A stretch of 64,000 nucleotides of DNA. Origin: Coffea arabica. Taxonomy: Eukaryota > Streptophyta > Magnoliopsida > Gentianales > Rubiaceae. Below are positions 46,401-58,877 of the stretch, piece after piece; position 1 is the stretch's first letter, and the number at the start of each line of letters is the position of its first letter. The translations under genes and the position numbers were made by a program. Under the pieces are notes generated by a model, which worked only from the letters and a program-made list of their open reading frames with translations, was not told the origin of the DNA and ran no database searches. Location: assembly GCF_036785885.1 (NCBI RefSeq), contig NC_092314.1, positions 16,637,638-16,701,637 on the forward strand. The letters are read 5' to 3'.

Positions 46401-49229
46401 TGATTAAGATTAAAACTTTGTGGAAGGAGCTGAAGAAAGTGTAATTCTTTTTTAATTATGGACAAGATGACATGCAGCTTTTAAGTTAAATGACAAAACT
46501 ATCTTAATAAGGCAGCAACTTCTGGAGATAACGCGACAGTAACTTAAGCATATCATTTCGCCAAATGATGATACCTTAGAAATTTTCATGCCTTTGAAGA
46601 ACCATGATCTGAGTAAATAGCAACAAGCTTGAGGATCTTATTAAAATAGGAAGAAATATTGACATACTAGCAAAGCAAAACAGTTACAAAATCTAAATAG
46701 ATAGTTATATGGATCATTCTGCACTTGGCTAATTAAAAGCAAGAACTTAACAAGATAGGTAAATGGTTGTGCCACAAAGATTTGAGCTTTCTCAACAACT
46801 TCCGGTTACACCCACAAGGCTACTTTTGCTTCTTTGTTGTGGAAAGCTATGTTACGTGCATGATTGCACCCTACATAGGTCGACAACTTAAAGTTTGAGT
46901 CATCCCAAGCACCAAGGTTTGATTTATATGTAACTTTTAAAAAAGTAAACTGCAGAAGAAAAGGAAAGGATTAAATTAATCTTGGCATCCGCAGACCATA
47001 CCCAGTACAACTTCGAAAGCAACTAACGGATGGACTAGTAGACATCAGAATACTAAATGCAAGTCCTTCCCTTGCCACGATCAACAGACTACCCTATGCT
47101 AAGAAAAAACAGCCCCATTTTCCCGTACACTTTTTGTTAGCCAAAAACCTTCTTCAGCAAGAATCGTTGTCAAAAATCACACACAGATCAACAGACTACC
47201 CTATACTAAAAAAAAACAGCCCCATTTTCCCGTACACTTTTTGTTAGCCAAAAACCTTCTTCAGCAAGAATCGTTGTCAAAATCACACACAGCTTATAGA
47301 AACTATTTTTGTTTGCCACCGTGTCTTACTCCAACCTTCATTCCCCAAACCCTCCCTGCCTTTCAAAAAAAAATTTATCCACAATCCAAACACCAGCCTC
47401 CATTTCTTCTCTTGCTTGTTGGTGGGGATGAGTGGAGATTTAGCGCTCCACATGTATCTTAATTTCTATGTATCTTTTCTTTAACATTTGAATTCCCTGA
47501 AAGTCATATCAAGTAATATATCTTTTATGATGGGATATTATACTTTATAGCTCTTTCAAATATAGATAAAGCACGAAGAGTGCAATCCTGTATATGACAA
47601 GGTAGTGTGTACTATGCTCTCAAAGAAAATTTTCCTTCTTTTGGATTGAAAAGATTTTAAAAACGTCAACACTGCTTTAAAGCTCTTGCAGGATACCCAG
47701 TACAAGACAAGATGCTTTCTCATTGCATTGTTGTATTTGCTGGCCTTCGTGTAACACTTGACGCTTAAACTCTGCATATCGATCTTTAACAAGAAAGAAA
47801 GAAAATTTAAAATAAAAATGAAGCAAGGTTACAGCAACCTGACCAAAAATCAATTAATGAGAACTAAAAACAAGTTCCAAATGGGAGTTGTAGATCCACT
47901 GGCAAACATTCTTATTCATTAGAGAGAGACACAGAGAGACATAGAGATTTTGGCAAAAAATTACATAGGAACAGTTTGGAGAATAAAATTTTAGTTCTTG
48001 CTCAATACTGCCAAAGTATTGCTCAAATGAAAACTTACATCTGTTCCTTACATGAGGATAGCAGCTTCCGATAAATTCGTAAAACAACTTTTACAGAGCC
48101 AAAGTGCTCATTTCGCAAATCCTTGTAAAACTTCTGTTCCAAGTACTCTGTTATCTGAATCAGACAAAATAAAAGCTAATGTAGAGTGACATAGAAGTTG
48201 TAGCTACTAATAGACCATCTGACATAGAAGTTGTAGCACTGGTGGAATGATGCAAGTTCACCATCATGAGGAATATTTTAACAAGAAGAAGCAGCCATGT
48301 TTGAGAAGAGGTATTATATAATTCCAGAAAGCAACTATAGTTTTTAGATAAAAGACAAATGCAGTGGAGTACATCACAAATTAATACACTGAAAACAAAG
48401 TGAAGCAACTCTGTTAAGTTCTATGAACAGGCACATTATGTTTGAAATGAGAACTGATACCAAGAAAGTTATGGTTGAGCAAGATGGACCAATAGAAATC
48501 CCACCATCAGAATGAACAAATCTGATCAAACTATTTTGATCAATCTGTAGGGGGTGAAAGTTCCACAGAACCAAATAAATGCAACAATGAAGGTCTACAA
48601 ATATAGATTTTGTATATTATGTCAAACAGATATAATGTCAATGGTATAAACAATATTGATGCTTGTAAAACTCTATGTATATTTTGCATAGGTTTAGTAA
48701 ACAAGAGCAAATAAATGAATAAGGCTTGCCTTAGGTATCCTCAAAGGATTTTTAGAAGCATACTCACAAAGCTTCCCAATCTTTCGGTCATTTGGCTCAG
48801 CATCCTGCCAAAGGAGCTTCAGAGATTAAAGGCAAATACAAGCAGACCACCAGTTAAATCAAATCGTCACCAGAAAATTAAAAAAAAATGTGTACCACCA
48901 CAGTGGACTATATTTCGCATCATCATTTTTTTCTTTCCCTGTTTTAAGGTTGTTAAGTCTCACATTTTACAAGAACAGCGTCACATACCAAATCAACTAA
49001 GACTTCTTTGGCAGAACTAAGCATTATGAAAATTAGTACATTTGCTGACAGATATAAAATTGCCAGACTAAGATGGCAACTGCACAAAATTTACCTGTGA
49101 TCGGGGGAAAATATCAGCAAGGAGCTTCTTGTATCGTTTAACAGGCTGTCTTGACCTTGCCCGCATTGAAGGACAAAAGAAGCAGAGATTACCACATGCT
49201 GGTACAACCTTTCTTGACATTACCCCCAT
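34495..49229 (-). CDS. SRL2: EFR3-like / SEMI-ROLLED LEAF 2 protein (ARM-repeat membrane scaffold)
   Basis: Nineteen coding exons, in coding order: 49095-49229, 48730-48804, 48039-48154, 46267-46381, 45519-45647, 44317-44364, 43969-44174, 43690-43886, 43283-43575, 42377-42526, 41944-42294, 41630-41779, 40067-40142, 39103-39230, 38742-38942, 36707-36847, 36505-36633, 34985-35191, 34495-34650. Phases agree throughout; the product is about 1000 aa. The N-terminus MGVMSRKVVPACGNLCFFCP carries cysteines suited to S-acylation. The body is helical-repeat, as in yeast/animal EFR3, and the end reads SPYDKFLKAAGC. Family knowledge: plant EFR3-like proteins anchor the PI4-kinase alpha complex at the plasma membrane; rice SRL2 affects leaf rolling. 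Intron 2 uses a GC donor (AAG|GCAAGC). Exon 13's donor (GATG|GTTGGT) and exon 14's acceptor (GAAG) are weak; I chose them because they restore the family's GGLQPS junction. No stop or frameshift is seen. Confidence 0.93.
40739..41418. mobile_element. Tourist-like MITE in intron 12 of the EFR3-like gene
   Basis: A 680-bp insertion flanked by TAA (40736-40738 and 41419-41421). Ends read GGGTCCATTTGGAATG and, inverted, GTGCATTTGGATTG, resembling PIF/Harbinger (Tourist) termini. The interior is pyrimidine-rich at 40860-41125 and purine-rich at 41140-41320, so the long proline- or glycine-rich open frames across it are compositional artefacts. Confidence 0.7.
45937..46238. mobile_element. Tourist-like MITE in intron 4 of the EFR3-like gene
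   Basis: A 302-bp insertion with TAA on both sides (45934-45936 and 46239-46241). Ends read GGGTGCATTTGATAAA and, inverted, GGCCCTGTTTGATGACC. Near the left end the heptamer CTGAAAT is tandemly repeated. Its right end lies 28 bp inside the intron from the exon 4 donor. Confidence 0.7.
47080..47292. repeat. 107-bp tandem duplication in intron 3 of the EFR3-like gene
   Basis: Units 47080-47186 and 47187-47292 begin ATCAACAGACTACCCTAT and end CACACACAG. They differ at only a few bases, so the duplication is recent. Confidence 0.9.
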
Positions 49230-50050
49230 TTTCTTGTCCTTTTGTTTAATATATTGCAATTTCAAGCCTCTCCTCTGCATAATATTAATCCAATTTACAT
49301 CATAATTCACCCAAAAACTTCATTTCACAAATGTCCATCAAATATTCAATAATTCACAAAAGCTTCTCCAAGATATTGGGTATCCCCAAAAATTCCAAAA
49401 GAAAAGGGAAAAAAAACCAATTGAGACTATCAAGAACTCAATCTCTAAGAAATTGATTTTTTCTGAAAATTCAAAAATTTAAAATTTTGGATCACTAAAA
49501 CTTTATAAACCAAAAAGTAAAATATCTTGGGAAAATAAAAAGACCAATCATTCAAGATATCCAAATTGATATCCAGAATACCCACATTAAAATGTGGGGA
49601 AAAAGGCAAGATTCAGGTGAAAATAAAAAACGCAGAATAAGAAAGAAAGAAAGGTTCAATTTACACAATTAAAACTGGCAAAAAATACGAAATTTAATAA
49701 GGATTAAAGGAAACCCACCAATTAAATAATCAAAAACTGTACTGTTCGATTCAATCTGGCTTCTGCAATGATCTTGATCTCGAGCAGCTAGTATAACGTC
49801 TTCAGAATTAGATGACTAGAAGGCCTTATTCCTTAAAAGCTTCAAATTTTTACCTGCATACAACGAGAATTGTCAGCTAATTAATATCAGAAAATAATGT
49901 AAATTCAATTAATTCATGATTTCAAGAAAAAAATTTATAGATTGCCCATTTAATTAATTTGAAATTTAAAGAAAAAAAGTTAGTTCAAATTTACCTCATA
50001 AACGTTAAGACTTTTGGGGAGGCAAAGAGGCTTGAAATTACCCCCCTCGT
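49230..50050 (-). promoter_or_regulatory. SRL2: 5' leader of the EFR3-like gene with leader introns
   Basis: Leader pieces inferred from splice sites: an exon ending at 49995 (TATGAG|GTAAAT), a middle piece from 49853 down to about 49745, and 49274-49230 next to the start codon (acceptor TATGCAG). Intervening DNA is AT-rich. The inferred start of transcription is near 50050. Confidence 0.5.
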
Positions 50051-50076
50051 CGAGGTTTTCCTGTCTCCTCTTAAAA

Positions 50077-50083
50077 TTATATA
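50077..50083 (-). promoter_or_regulatory. SRL2: TATA box of the EFR3-like gene
   Basis: TATATAA on the minus strand, followed about 30 bp downstream by the GC-containing leader. It is the best promoter candidate between the leader and the MULE-type element at 50170. Confidence 0.5.
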
Positions 50084-50169
50084 TTTCAAAGCCAGAAATT
50101 AATTACCTCATTGATTAATTAAATTAATTGTAAATTTTCAAAAGGTCATAAACTCTGGAATATTTTATT

Positions 50170-51660
50170 GGGATAATTGCAGAAATCTCCCCTGAGATTT
50201 CTGACATTTACACTGACCTCCCCTGTAGTTTGAAAAATTATACTGACCTCCCCTAAGGTTACTACTCCTTTACAAATTCAGTCCAAACGATTAAAATATT
50301 GTTTTAGGGAGTGAAATTAAAATATTTTACCAAATTTGTCTTTTGTACTACATGTCCAATGAATGACAAAGTACTACAAATCAATTAACAATTAATAAAC
50401 TTTAAGGAGTATAGTTTATAAACAAATACACATTACCTATTTAAAGTACCGGTTCTTTATAGGTACTTTACTTTCAAACATTTAATTTAATACAAATATT
50501 TAGTCTCAAATATAGATTTGTATTTACTTTCAAATATTTAATTTTGTTAAATACAAAAACTACCAATTTCTCTTCCGTAAAAATATTAATATAACACTTT
50601 TCAATTTTAGTTACAAATATTTATGTATTTAACATAAATTAAATGATTCAAAATAAAATACATATAAAGAGCCAATACTTTACTCATGTAATGGATGAAA
50701 TCCATAAAGAGTTAATGCTTTATGGGCCATTTTTTTAAAAAAAAATATTTAATTTATATTAAATAAATAACCTACCGATTTCGTTTTTGCAAGAATATTA
50801 CTGTAACAATTTTTGAATTTTACTTACAAACATTGATATATTTATCATAAATTAAATGTTTGAAAGTAAAATACCCGTAAAAAACCGGTACTTTAAATGA
50901 GTAATGCGTGTGTGCCCATAAAGAACCGGTAACTATTTAAAGTACCGGTTCTTTACGGGTATTTCACTTTCAAATATTTATTTTAATACAAATATTTATG
51001 CTCAAATACAAATTTGTATTTGCTTTCAAATATTTAATTTTTGTTAAATACAAAACCTACCAATCTCTCTTCTGTAAAAATATTAATATAACATTTTTTT
51101 AATTTTAGTTACAAACATTTATATATTTAACATAAATTAAATGAATAAAATGCACATAACGAACGAATACTTTACTCATGTATTGGATGAAAGCCATAAA
51201 AAATTAACACTTTATGGGTCATTTCTTTTTTTAAAAAATATTTAATTTATATTAAATAAATAACCTATCGATTTTCTTTTTGTAAGAATATTACTGTAAC
51301 ACTTCTTGAATTTTACTTATAAATGTTGATATATTTATCACAAATTAAATGTTTGAAAGTAAAATACCCGTAAAGAGCAGGTATTTTAAATGAGTAATGC
51401 GTGTTTGCCCATAAATTATACTCCTTAACGTTTATTAATTGTTAATTGATTTATAGTACTTTATCATTCATTGGACATGTAGCACAATGGGCAAATCTGG
51501 TACAAAATTCTAATTTCACTCCTTAAAATAATATTTTAATCGTTTGGACTAAATTTGTGAAAGATTAGTAACCTCAAGGGAGGTCAGTGTAATTGTTCAA
51601 ACCATAGGGGAGCTCAGCGCAAATGTCAAAAACCTCAGGGGAGGTTTCTGCAATTATCCC
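50170..51660. mobile_element. MULE-type palindromic element, 9-bp target duplication
   Basis: Termini are GGGATAATTGCAGAAA and, inverted, the same within a few bases. The inverted repeats continue for roughly 270 bp (CCCCTGAGATTTCTGACATT, AGTCCAAACGATTAAAATAT and so on). Flanks are TATTTTATT at 50161-50169 and 51661-51669, the 9-bp duplication characteristic of Mutator-like elements. The interior is two tandem units of about 490 bp (starting near 50437 and 50933), each itself palindromic: ACCGGTTCTTTACGGGTA at one side and its inverse at the other. No transposase is present. Confidence 0.85.
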
Positions 51661-51669
51661 TATTTTATT

Positions 51670-54600
51670 TTGATAAAATACTAATATTAGTAGATAAATG
51701 GAAAGATAAGTCTAGGGTCACATGGACAGGGTGCAAGAATATTGCATTTTCCTTCTTTATTTTATTCTGTTCTTTTGATTTGGTTTTTCGTTTTGATTCG
51801 ATTGGGATGTGGGGCTCCAACTGCAGGTACTAAATAAGTGAGGTCACCCATCTGTAATTAATGCCTTCACATGAATCCTATAAATCAATTTCCAAACAAA
51901 AAAAAAAATTAGAAAAGATTGTTGCATGACTTGCATTAGAATCGAAAGATCAATTAAATTATTTAATATTCAAATCGAACTTAACTTGTTAAGAGTTCAT
52001 TCAAATTGGGTTCGCCAACTAATCAAATCAATTTAAACAATGTTTTATTTCCAATAATATTTAAATTTGATAAAAATCTCATTCAAATTCGATTCGACAA
52101 ATAAACAACTTAAATTTGAAGAAAATTTTAATCTCATTAAAAATAATCAAACAAACTTGAATACTAAGGTATTATACTTGATTATGCTTGAGTACACCCC
52201 TGAACTTGCATCATAAATAATTTTTTCCAATCTATTTTTTTCATTTTGTAATCATATTTTATCTCATGTGCATCACATGTATTAGTATGCTATCCTATAA
52301 AAGAATTTGTGAATAATCTTCAATTAAAACACTTACATGATTTTTCTTATGTAGGGAGAAAGGATGAGTTTTGGTGATTTGGAAGAGAAAGTGCAAGTAA
52401 GAGATCTCGAGTTCGAGTCTTCTCATGTATAAAAAAGAAAAAAAAAAAAGAAGCATTAATTGAATGGGAAAAAATCGTGATTTTTCTTATGTAGGAAAGA
52501 CTTATCCTATTAATATACAAATTTATAAATTATATCTGTGAAGTCTTAAGTTTTGGAAGCCAATTTATTAAATAAAACATTAAGAGAAATAATACAATGA
52601 AGTGGCTATTGAAATTTATATCAAAGAGAAAAGAAAGGTCAAAATTTCTTTAAGTATCAATCTTCATATTTTTATTTTGATATAGTGTAATTTATATTAA
52701 AGTACTTAATCTCAACCGTAAAAAAATAGGTCAAATTTTCTAATTATCAATTTTCAAAGTTTAGATTGAGTAAAACTTTATCATGGATTACGCTTGATAT
52801 TAAATACTTATAATCTTTTTTTTTCCCATTATCATACACAATTATATCTACCACATGATCCAACACGGAATCTACCTAAAATATTTTCCATTCCAAGTTC
52901 CTCATCTACAACCATAACTGCTCACCATTCTTTTTTCTTCCCGTATTATCAAATAGTAGTATTACACCAATTTAACCATTATGTTTACCATATATCTTTA
53001 CAATAATAAAGGCTCTTTAGGTTGTGAACCAATTTTGGTGTTAATTTTGTGTGTTTTCAAATTTACCCTTATCTCTATCTATACCATATATAAAGGCAGG
53101 AAGCCTTTTGGTGTAAATAAAAAATTATCATCGTATGATTTCCTAAATTACCCTTTATGTATAACTATTCATTATCATATCTATTTTTGTCTCTTATATC
53201 TGCTATCTTTATCTCAACTACCTACTATTATATTTGCTTTTATTTCTCTTTTTATAACAATCTACTGTCAAATAACAGTCTATTTGTACATTTTATTGAT
53301 GTAAATGTCAAATTTTTGTATGTATTATAAAAATATAAAATCTAATCTCATAAAAAAATAATTTTACCAAATATCTTTAAAAAATTTTAAATATTTATTT
53401 ATTCTTGCGCATGCGTTGAATGTACCTTAAGCACCGGTACAAATTATTGTTAGACCAAATCAACCTCACAATTTTCTACATTGCAATTCCCATCACTGAC
53501 CATTGACATCGAGAGCCGTCACTGGAGGGCATAGAGTTACCTGAAGAACCAGTCACGCTGCCAATTTAGAAGGCATGTGTAGTAATGATGGTGGGCTCAA
53601 GAAGTAGTAATGCTGGCAATTGAAAAGTCATATCTCATCTAGTCATCTGTTGCGGACTCCATCAATCAATGCATAAATCCCACACAACCTTCCGCAAATT
53701 ATGGGCGACTACTTTTCTCTCCTCTTCCATTTTTATAATTTATTTATAATTTTTTTTTATCTATCTAACAAGTGTTCAAGAGACCTCATTAAAATATACT
53801 TCATGAGTTAAATTTTTTTTTAAAAAAAATTAATTAGAGAAACTGCATAAATGCAAGGGATGGTAGTAATTATTAATGTGTATATGTATGATAAATTGGG
53901 TGAAATTTATATATGTTGGGCACGTACTAGAAAAATTCAAAATATTTTAACAAATACCTCCTTGACTAAATTAATCATATAGATGCATACACTTACATTT
54001 AGTGCAGTCCTATATTTATATGCTTTTTCAAATTAATAACACTTTATCCAAATATTTAACACCTGCTGCCCTATGCATTAGGCACTTGTTAGCCAAACTA
54101 TTTATTTATTGGATTTTTTTTAACGGGTGCATTATGAGCACTTATTAACACACCTATATTCCACTCAATCTACCATGTAAATATACACAAACTAATAATT
54201 ATTATTTTCTCTTGTATTTATATATTTTTCCTTATCAATCCCCTTGCATGTATATACTTTTTTAAATTAATCTTATATTTCTAAAAATCTAACACCTGAA
54301 ATATATCTTAACGATATGGGTACCCATTTGACGGTTATTTATTTTGGTGTCTTTTGGTCTTCTCTTAAACGCGGTAGTTTTCTTTATTTTTGGAGTGGGT
54401 CAATCAACAAATTCCCTGCATCTTTTAGCTTTTCATTTCTTGGTAATATAGTCAAAGATTTCACCCAATTATTCGAGATTTAAAAAAATGCTGATTATGA
54501 GATCAGCTAACAATATCTTAATTGTGATTAGCGGTTTCAAATCCTCAGTCACAGAAGTTTTCGGTCACCTAATGAGACACTGTCACGTGAATTTCACTAA

Positions 54601-55224
54601 CTCAGCTCTAAAAAATTATCACGTGACGAGATTAGTGAATTTAACACGGAAAGGTCTTTTATGCCTGCGAATGGAGATTTAAAGCCGTGATCAGCACATA
54701 AGTTGTAGTATCATATGATTTCTTGGAATCTTTTTAGTATGTTCATATTGGAAATGTAACTATGGCATAGTCCACCTGAGCGCTTGGAAATTCCAAATTA
54801 TTAATTCCTTTATTATTGTTATTTTTTTGGTTAGGTACCCCAACCTAGTTAAGAATATCGAGAGAACTTGGTCCACAGTCTAAGATATAAATCTCATAAA
54901 TTAGAGGCCCTTGATTTCAATCCCCTTCCTCCCTCCCCACTTCTTTTATATATTGACTTTTCTCTTATGCTTCCACAAGAAAGTTGGTCAGACAATAGAA
55001 TCAATTTCACTCCATTCAAAATGTTATCTGACATGAATGTTGATTGCCGAGCTTGATTTGTGGATTAAATAACTTGACATCAACAACTGTAAATGTAATA
55101 TCTATTAGTGAGGGGAAATTTTTTTTTTTTTTTTAGGGAATCCTTCAGTTACAGCTTGCATTTTGTTTGCTTGTTTGCTGTTGATTGTAAATGTAATATC
55201 AGTTAGTGAGGGGAAAATTTTTTC
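51670..55224. other. AT-rich intergenic DNA
   Basis: No gene is recognised apart from the SINE-like insertion at 52356. A block at 53075-53440 begins TCTATACCATATATAAAGGC and includes a CGCATGCG palindrome near its right end, resembling non-autonomous Helitrons, but no clear CTRR terminus was found. A 38-bp direct repeat (TGTAAATGTAATATC-TTAGTGAGGGGAAA) occurs at 55087 and 55184, just before the viral sequences. Confidence 0.5.
52356..52477 (+). mobile_element. SINE-like retroposon with 18-bp target duplication
   Basis: A 122-bp insertion flanked by TGATTTTTCTTATGTAGG at 52338-52355 and 52478-52495, identical. It contains a B-box-like GAGTTCGAGTCTTC, an upstream A-box-like stretch and an A-rich tail (52427-52451). 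The layout matches the 16558-16666 insertion. Confidence 0.7.
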
Positions 55225-55613
55225 TTTAATTTCCTCATTTCTTCCAGCTCTCCGAAGAACTTGAATTCTAATCAGGCTTCTCTGAATTTCTCTCTGTACG
55301 AGAAAAGCTTTCTCTTTTGGAGTAAGGGTTGTGAATGACTGACTCTATAAATAGATTCAAAATCAGAAAATCAAGCATCGGTGAAATCCTTAAGTACAGA
55401 GTCTTAAGCAAATCCTTCTTTCTTTCAACCACTCTTTGTATTCAACTACTTTTGTATCATTCTCCAAATATTTTAATAAGAAGGTCAAAGTTTACGAGGA
55501 TTCTACAATCAACAGCTTCCGTTATTAAAAGCAACTCTAAATTTTGTAAGTTCTATCTTAACATAAATATTTCATGTTCATTTCAAGTTCAAGTTTTAGT
55601 AGCCTGGGAAGAA
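55225..55613 (+). promoter_or_regulatory. Pararetroviral promoter/leader fragment, inverted orientation
   Basis: TATAAATA at 55346-55353 is followed by a leader that matches, with divergence, the minus-strand leader around 61490-61760 (shared AATATTTTAATAAGAAG and CAGCTTCCGTTA blocks). It ends in CCTGGGAAGAAGTG, the bases directly before the primer site, and there joins capsid sequence of the other orientation. The piece 55245-55330 matches 59790-59870 instead, so orientation changes again near 55336. Confidence 0.75.
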
Positions 55614-56706
55614 GTGAACATAACATTAGTCCTTCCTTTTTGACAAAAGCAAATAATTGTCCAAAAATAATATTTTCGAATGAAATAACCTCTGTTCCCA
55701 TTTCCTTTTGCAAATTATCCATTATTCTTTGTGAAAATAAATTTGGTAATCCTGTAATAAATCTTTCTTTCCAAAATGAAGCATTACAATCTGGTCTTCT
55801 TAATACATTAGTTAAAAACATATCTTTATACCATCTAAAGTCTGATGATGTTGGACATCTTAAATTTGTTAAAAATATTTTATTAGAATTTAATTCTTCT
55901 TTTGGATTTCCTATAAGGTACATTACTATGGTTACAATTAAAAATTCTGCAGCATCTGATTGAATTTGAATGTTTCCTTCATCATCTTCAATTTCCTGCG
56001 TATGATCTAATATTGATAATTTATCTTGAAGTGTTAGAGCATTATCCCACCAATTTTTTAATTGTCCAGTAAATCCTGAAACTAATAATGTTGCAATATT
56101 TCTTTCTTGAATATTTTTAATTTTATAAGCTAATCTAGCCATTCCCATTTCTTGCAGATTATTTAATATTTCGTATTCTGCTTTACCGTCTATATTCCAT
56201 TCATAAATTGAATCTCCATCATATTTAGTAGTACGAAATTTTGATTTTTCTTCATATTGAATATCTGGAGGACTAGGTCTTGAATAATAATTTGTAGTAC
56301 TTATCATTTTCCAATCTTTGTTACTATTTTTATTATAAACTCTTTTTCTTCTTATTTTATTTATTTGATTGTCTACTTTTTCTACGAATTGTTCTTCTAT
56401 TGGTAAGATCATATCTTCTTTATTTTCTGAACTTATTGATTCTTCAGATGAATTTTCTTCTTCTATTATTTTTTCTAATGTATTTATTTTTAGAGTTTGG
56501 GGTGTGGTTAAATTTTGTAATGATTGAGATATTCTATTTAATATATTATCTGTATTATTTGTTTTTTGATTATTAATATTTTGGATTAACTCTTGTTCTT
56601 TTTCTCTTGTTAAACTTCTAGGTTGAAAATGCGGTGCTGAAATATCATTAGGGAATTTAGATTCTGGTTTCTTTAGTGTATCTATTTTTGTATTTAATAC
56701 TTCCAT
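55614..56706 (-). pseudogene. Caulimovirid capsid/gag region, truncated
   Basis: An open frame of more than 360 codons from ATG 56706. An acidic N-terminal third is followed by a conserved capsid-like stretch with KNWWDNALTL and RWYKDMFLTNVLRR. It lacks the zinc-knuckle C-terminus because the sequence switches to an inverted leader at about 55613; the last 19 codons of the open frame are not viral capsid. Closely related copies are at 58361-58877 and 60262-60411. Confidence 0.85.
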
Positions 56707-56814
56707 ATGTTGAGAAATTGTATGAAGAATTTGATTTGTATAATTATTTCGTTATAAATTTTTTTAATATCTTCTAAATTTATAGTGTTATCTGTACATT
56801 CAGCTTCTCTTCCC

Positions 56815-58877
56815 TTTTTAAAGGTGTTATTAATCCTTTATCTATTAATATTTTTATTTCTTTTTTACAAAATTCTAATAACTCAGAATTTATTTGTATT
56901 GGAATATTTTTTTCATTAAAATCTCTTTCATATGGTAATTCTATCATATGTTGTTTTCTATCCCAAAAAGCATTAGGAATATCTGCACAAATCTCTTTTT
57001 GTAATAACTCTTCTAATTCTAATATTCTTTTTTGTATTTTAACTTCTTTTAATTGCTCTTCAATTTTTAAATAAGATTTTTCTTCTTTAATATATCTTAT
57101 ATGTTGTTGTACTTTAGTAATAGTATTTATTGTTTTATAAATAGAAGATGTTTGTAATATCTGTAATTCTCTTTGTTTTATTGGAGTTAAAAATTTAAAA
57201 GTAATAGTTTTTCCCATTATATTTGTTGAAATTCCTTCATGACTTACTGAGAATGGATAAATTTGAATTAAAAAAGGTGTTCCTAATATTATATCATGAT
57301 TTATATTTTTTACAATTATGAAATTATGTCTAATACAATATTCATTATTACATATTGATCCTTTTGTAAATTTATATTTTACCTGTAAATTTTCTCCATT
57401 TGCTGCCATTAATGTTTCATTTGTCCTTTCACAATATTTAGTAGGAATTATTCCTTCTTTAATACAACTTGAATCAGCTCCACTATCTATTAGAGCTACA
57501 TAGGTTTCTTTGAAATCTTCTACTGTAATGGTTACTAAAGCATACCATTTTTAAAATATCATTTTTTCTATAGTATTTAAATATTGAGCTTCATCTACTG
57601 GTTTTTCTGATATTAATATTTCTTCTGTTTTAGAATTAGAAGTTGAGGGCTGATTTTCTATTAATGTTATTTTTGCTTCTATTTCTAAATCTTTTGTTTT
57701 TAATTCTATAATTTCTTGTCGTAATTGTTTTACTTGTATTTTAAGATTATTAATTTCTGACTGAAGATCTTTAGTAGTTTCTTTTTTCATTATATTTATA
57801 TTTGGGTATTTATCTAGTAATTTCGAAATGCTAAAAGGTTCTATTATCTTTGGCATTTTATCTTCTTGAATAATTAAACTTTTTAATCTTTCTAAATATT
57901 CTTTTTTACCTATTGGATCATTAATTTTTTCTATTATATCTAACAAAAATTTTTTATCTTCTTTTTTGGTTATAACATTTATATATTTTGGAGTACTAGA
58001 ACAATTACAATTTTCGTCACTTTCTGAACTAGATATATCATTATAAAAGTCATCTTCTGAACTTTGGTCTTTTTCATTTATTAATAAATTTATTAATTTA
58101 TTTTTAATCTCTTCTTCTGCACAAATTTCAGTAATTTTTTCTTTTAATTTACATTTGTTCGCTTTATGGCCTATCTTTCCACATTTATAACAAACAATTT
58201 TCTCTTTAATAAATTTTTTCTTTCTTTCTGGTTTATCTTCTTTAGGTCTTTTATATCTTATTTTCTTATTATATTTTTTAATTTTCTTTTTATATGTAGA
58301 TGGTGATTTAATTTTTTTAATTCCAAATGCATCACAAAATGATCCTACTTCTTTTGTTTTTTAACCATATTTTATTTGCATTCTTAATTCTGAACATAAC
58401 ATTAATCCTTCTTTTTTCACAAATGCAAATAATTGTCCAAAAGTAATATTTTCGAATGAAATTACCTCTGTTCCCATTTCCTTTTGTAAACTATCCATTA
58501 TTCTTTGTGAAAATAAGCTTGGTAATCCAGTTATGAATCTTTCTTTCCAAAATGAAGCATTACAATCTGGTCTTCTTAATACATTGGTTAAAAACATATC
58601 TTTATACCATCTAAAGTCTGATAATGTTGGACATCTTAAATTTGTTAGAAATGTTTTATTAGAATTTAATTCTTCTTTTGGAGTTCCTATGAAATACATT
58701 ACTATTGTTACTATTAGAAATTCTGCAGCATCTGATTGTATTTGAATATTTCCTTGATCATCTTCAATTTCCTGTGTATGATCTAATATTGATAATTTAT
58801 CTTGTAATGTTAAAGCATTATCCCACCAATTCTTTAATTGTCCAGTAAATCCTGAAACTAATAATGTTGCAATATTT
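56815..58877 (-). pseudogene. Caulimovirid polyprotein fragment (capsid end, knuckle, protease, RT start)
   Basis: Continuing capsid sequence runs to a TAA at 58361-58363. A CCHC knuckle (CYKCGKIGHKANKC) follows at 58151-58192, then a coiled-coil-like region and a retropepsin-like protease with the DSGAD motif near 57480. A TAA at 57551-57553 lies before the protease. The reverse transcriptase is lost after about 56818, and a short in-frame deletion precedes it. Both ends are joins: 58877 to an inverted segment and about 56815 to the next capsid copy. Confidence 0.88.

Noticed and set aside
47556..47792. 78-codon minus-strand frame in intron 3
   Set aside because: No family recognised; exon 3 and exon 4 join in phase without it.
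52351..52440. Possible tRNA gene at the B-box-like GAGTTCGAGTC
   Set aside because: No cloverleaf stems; the target duplications and A-tail fit a SINE-like retroposon better.
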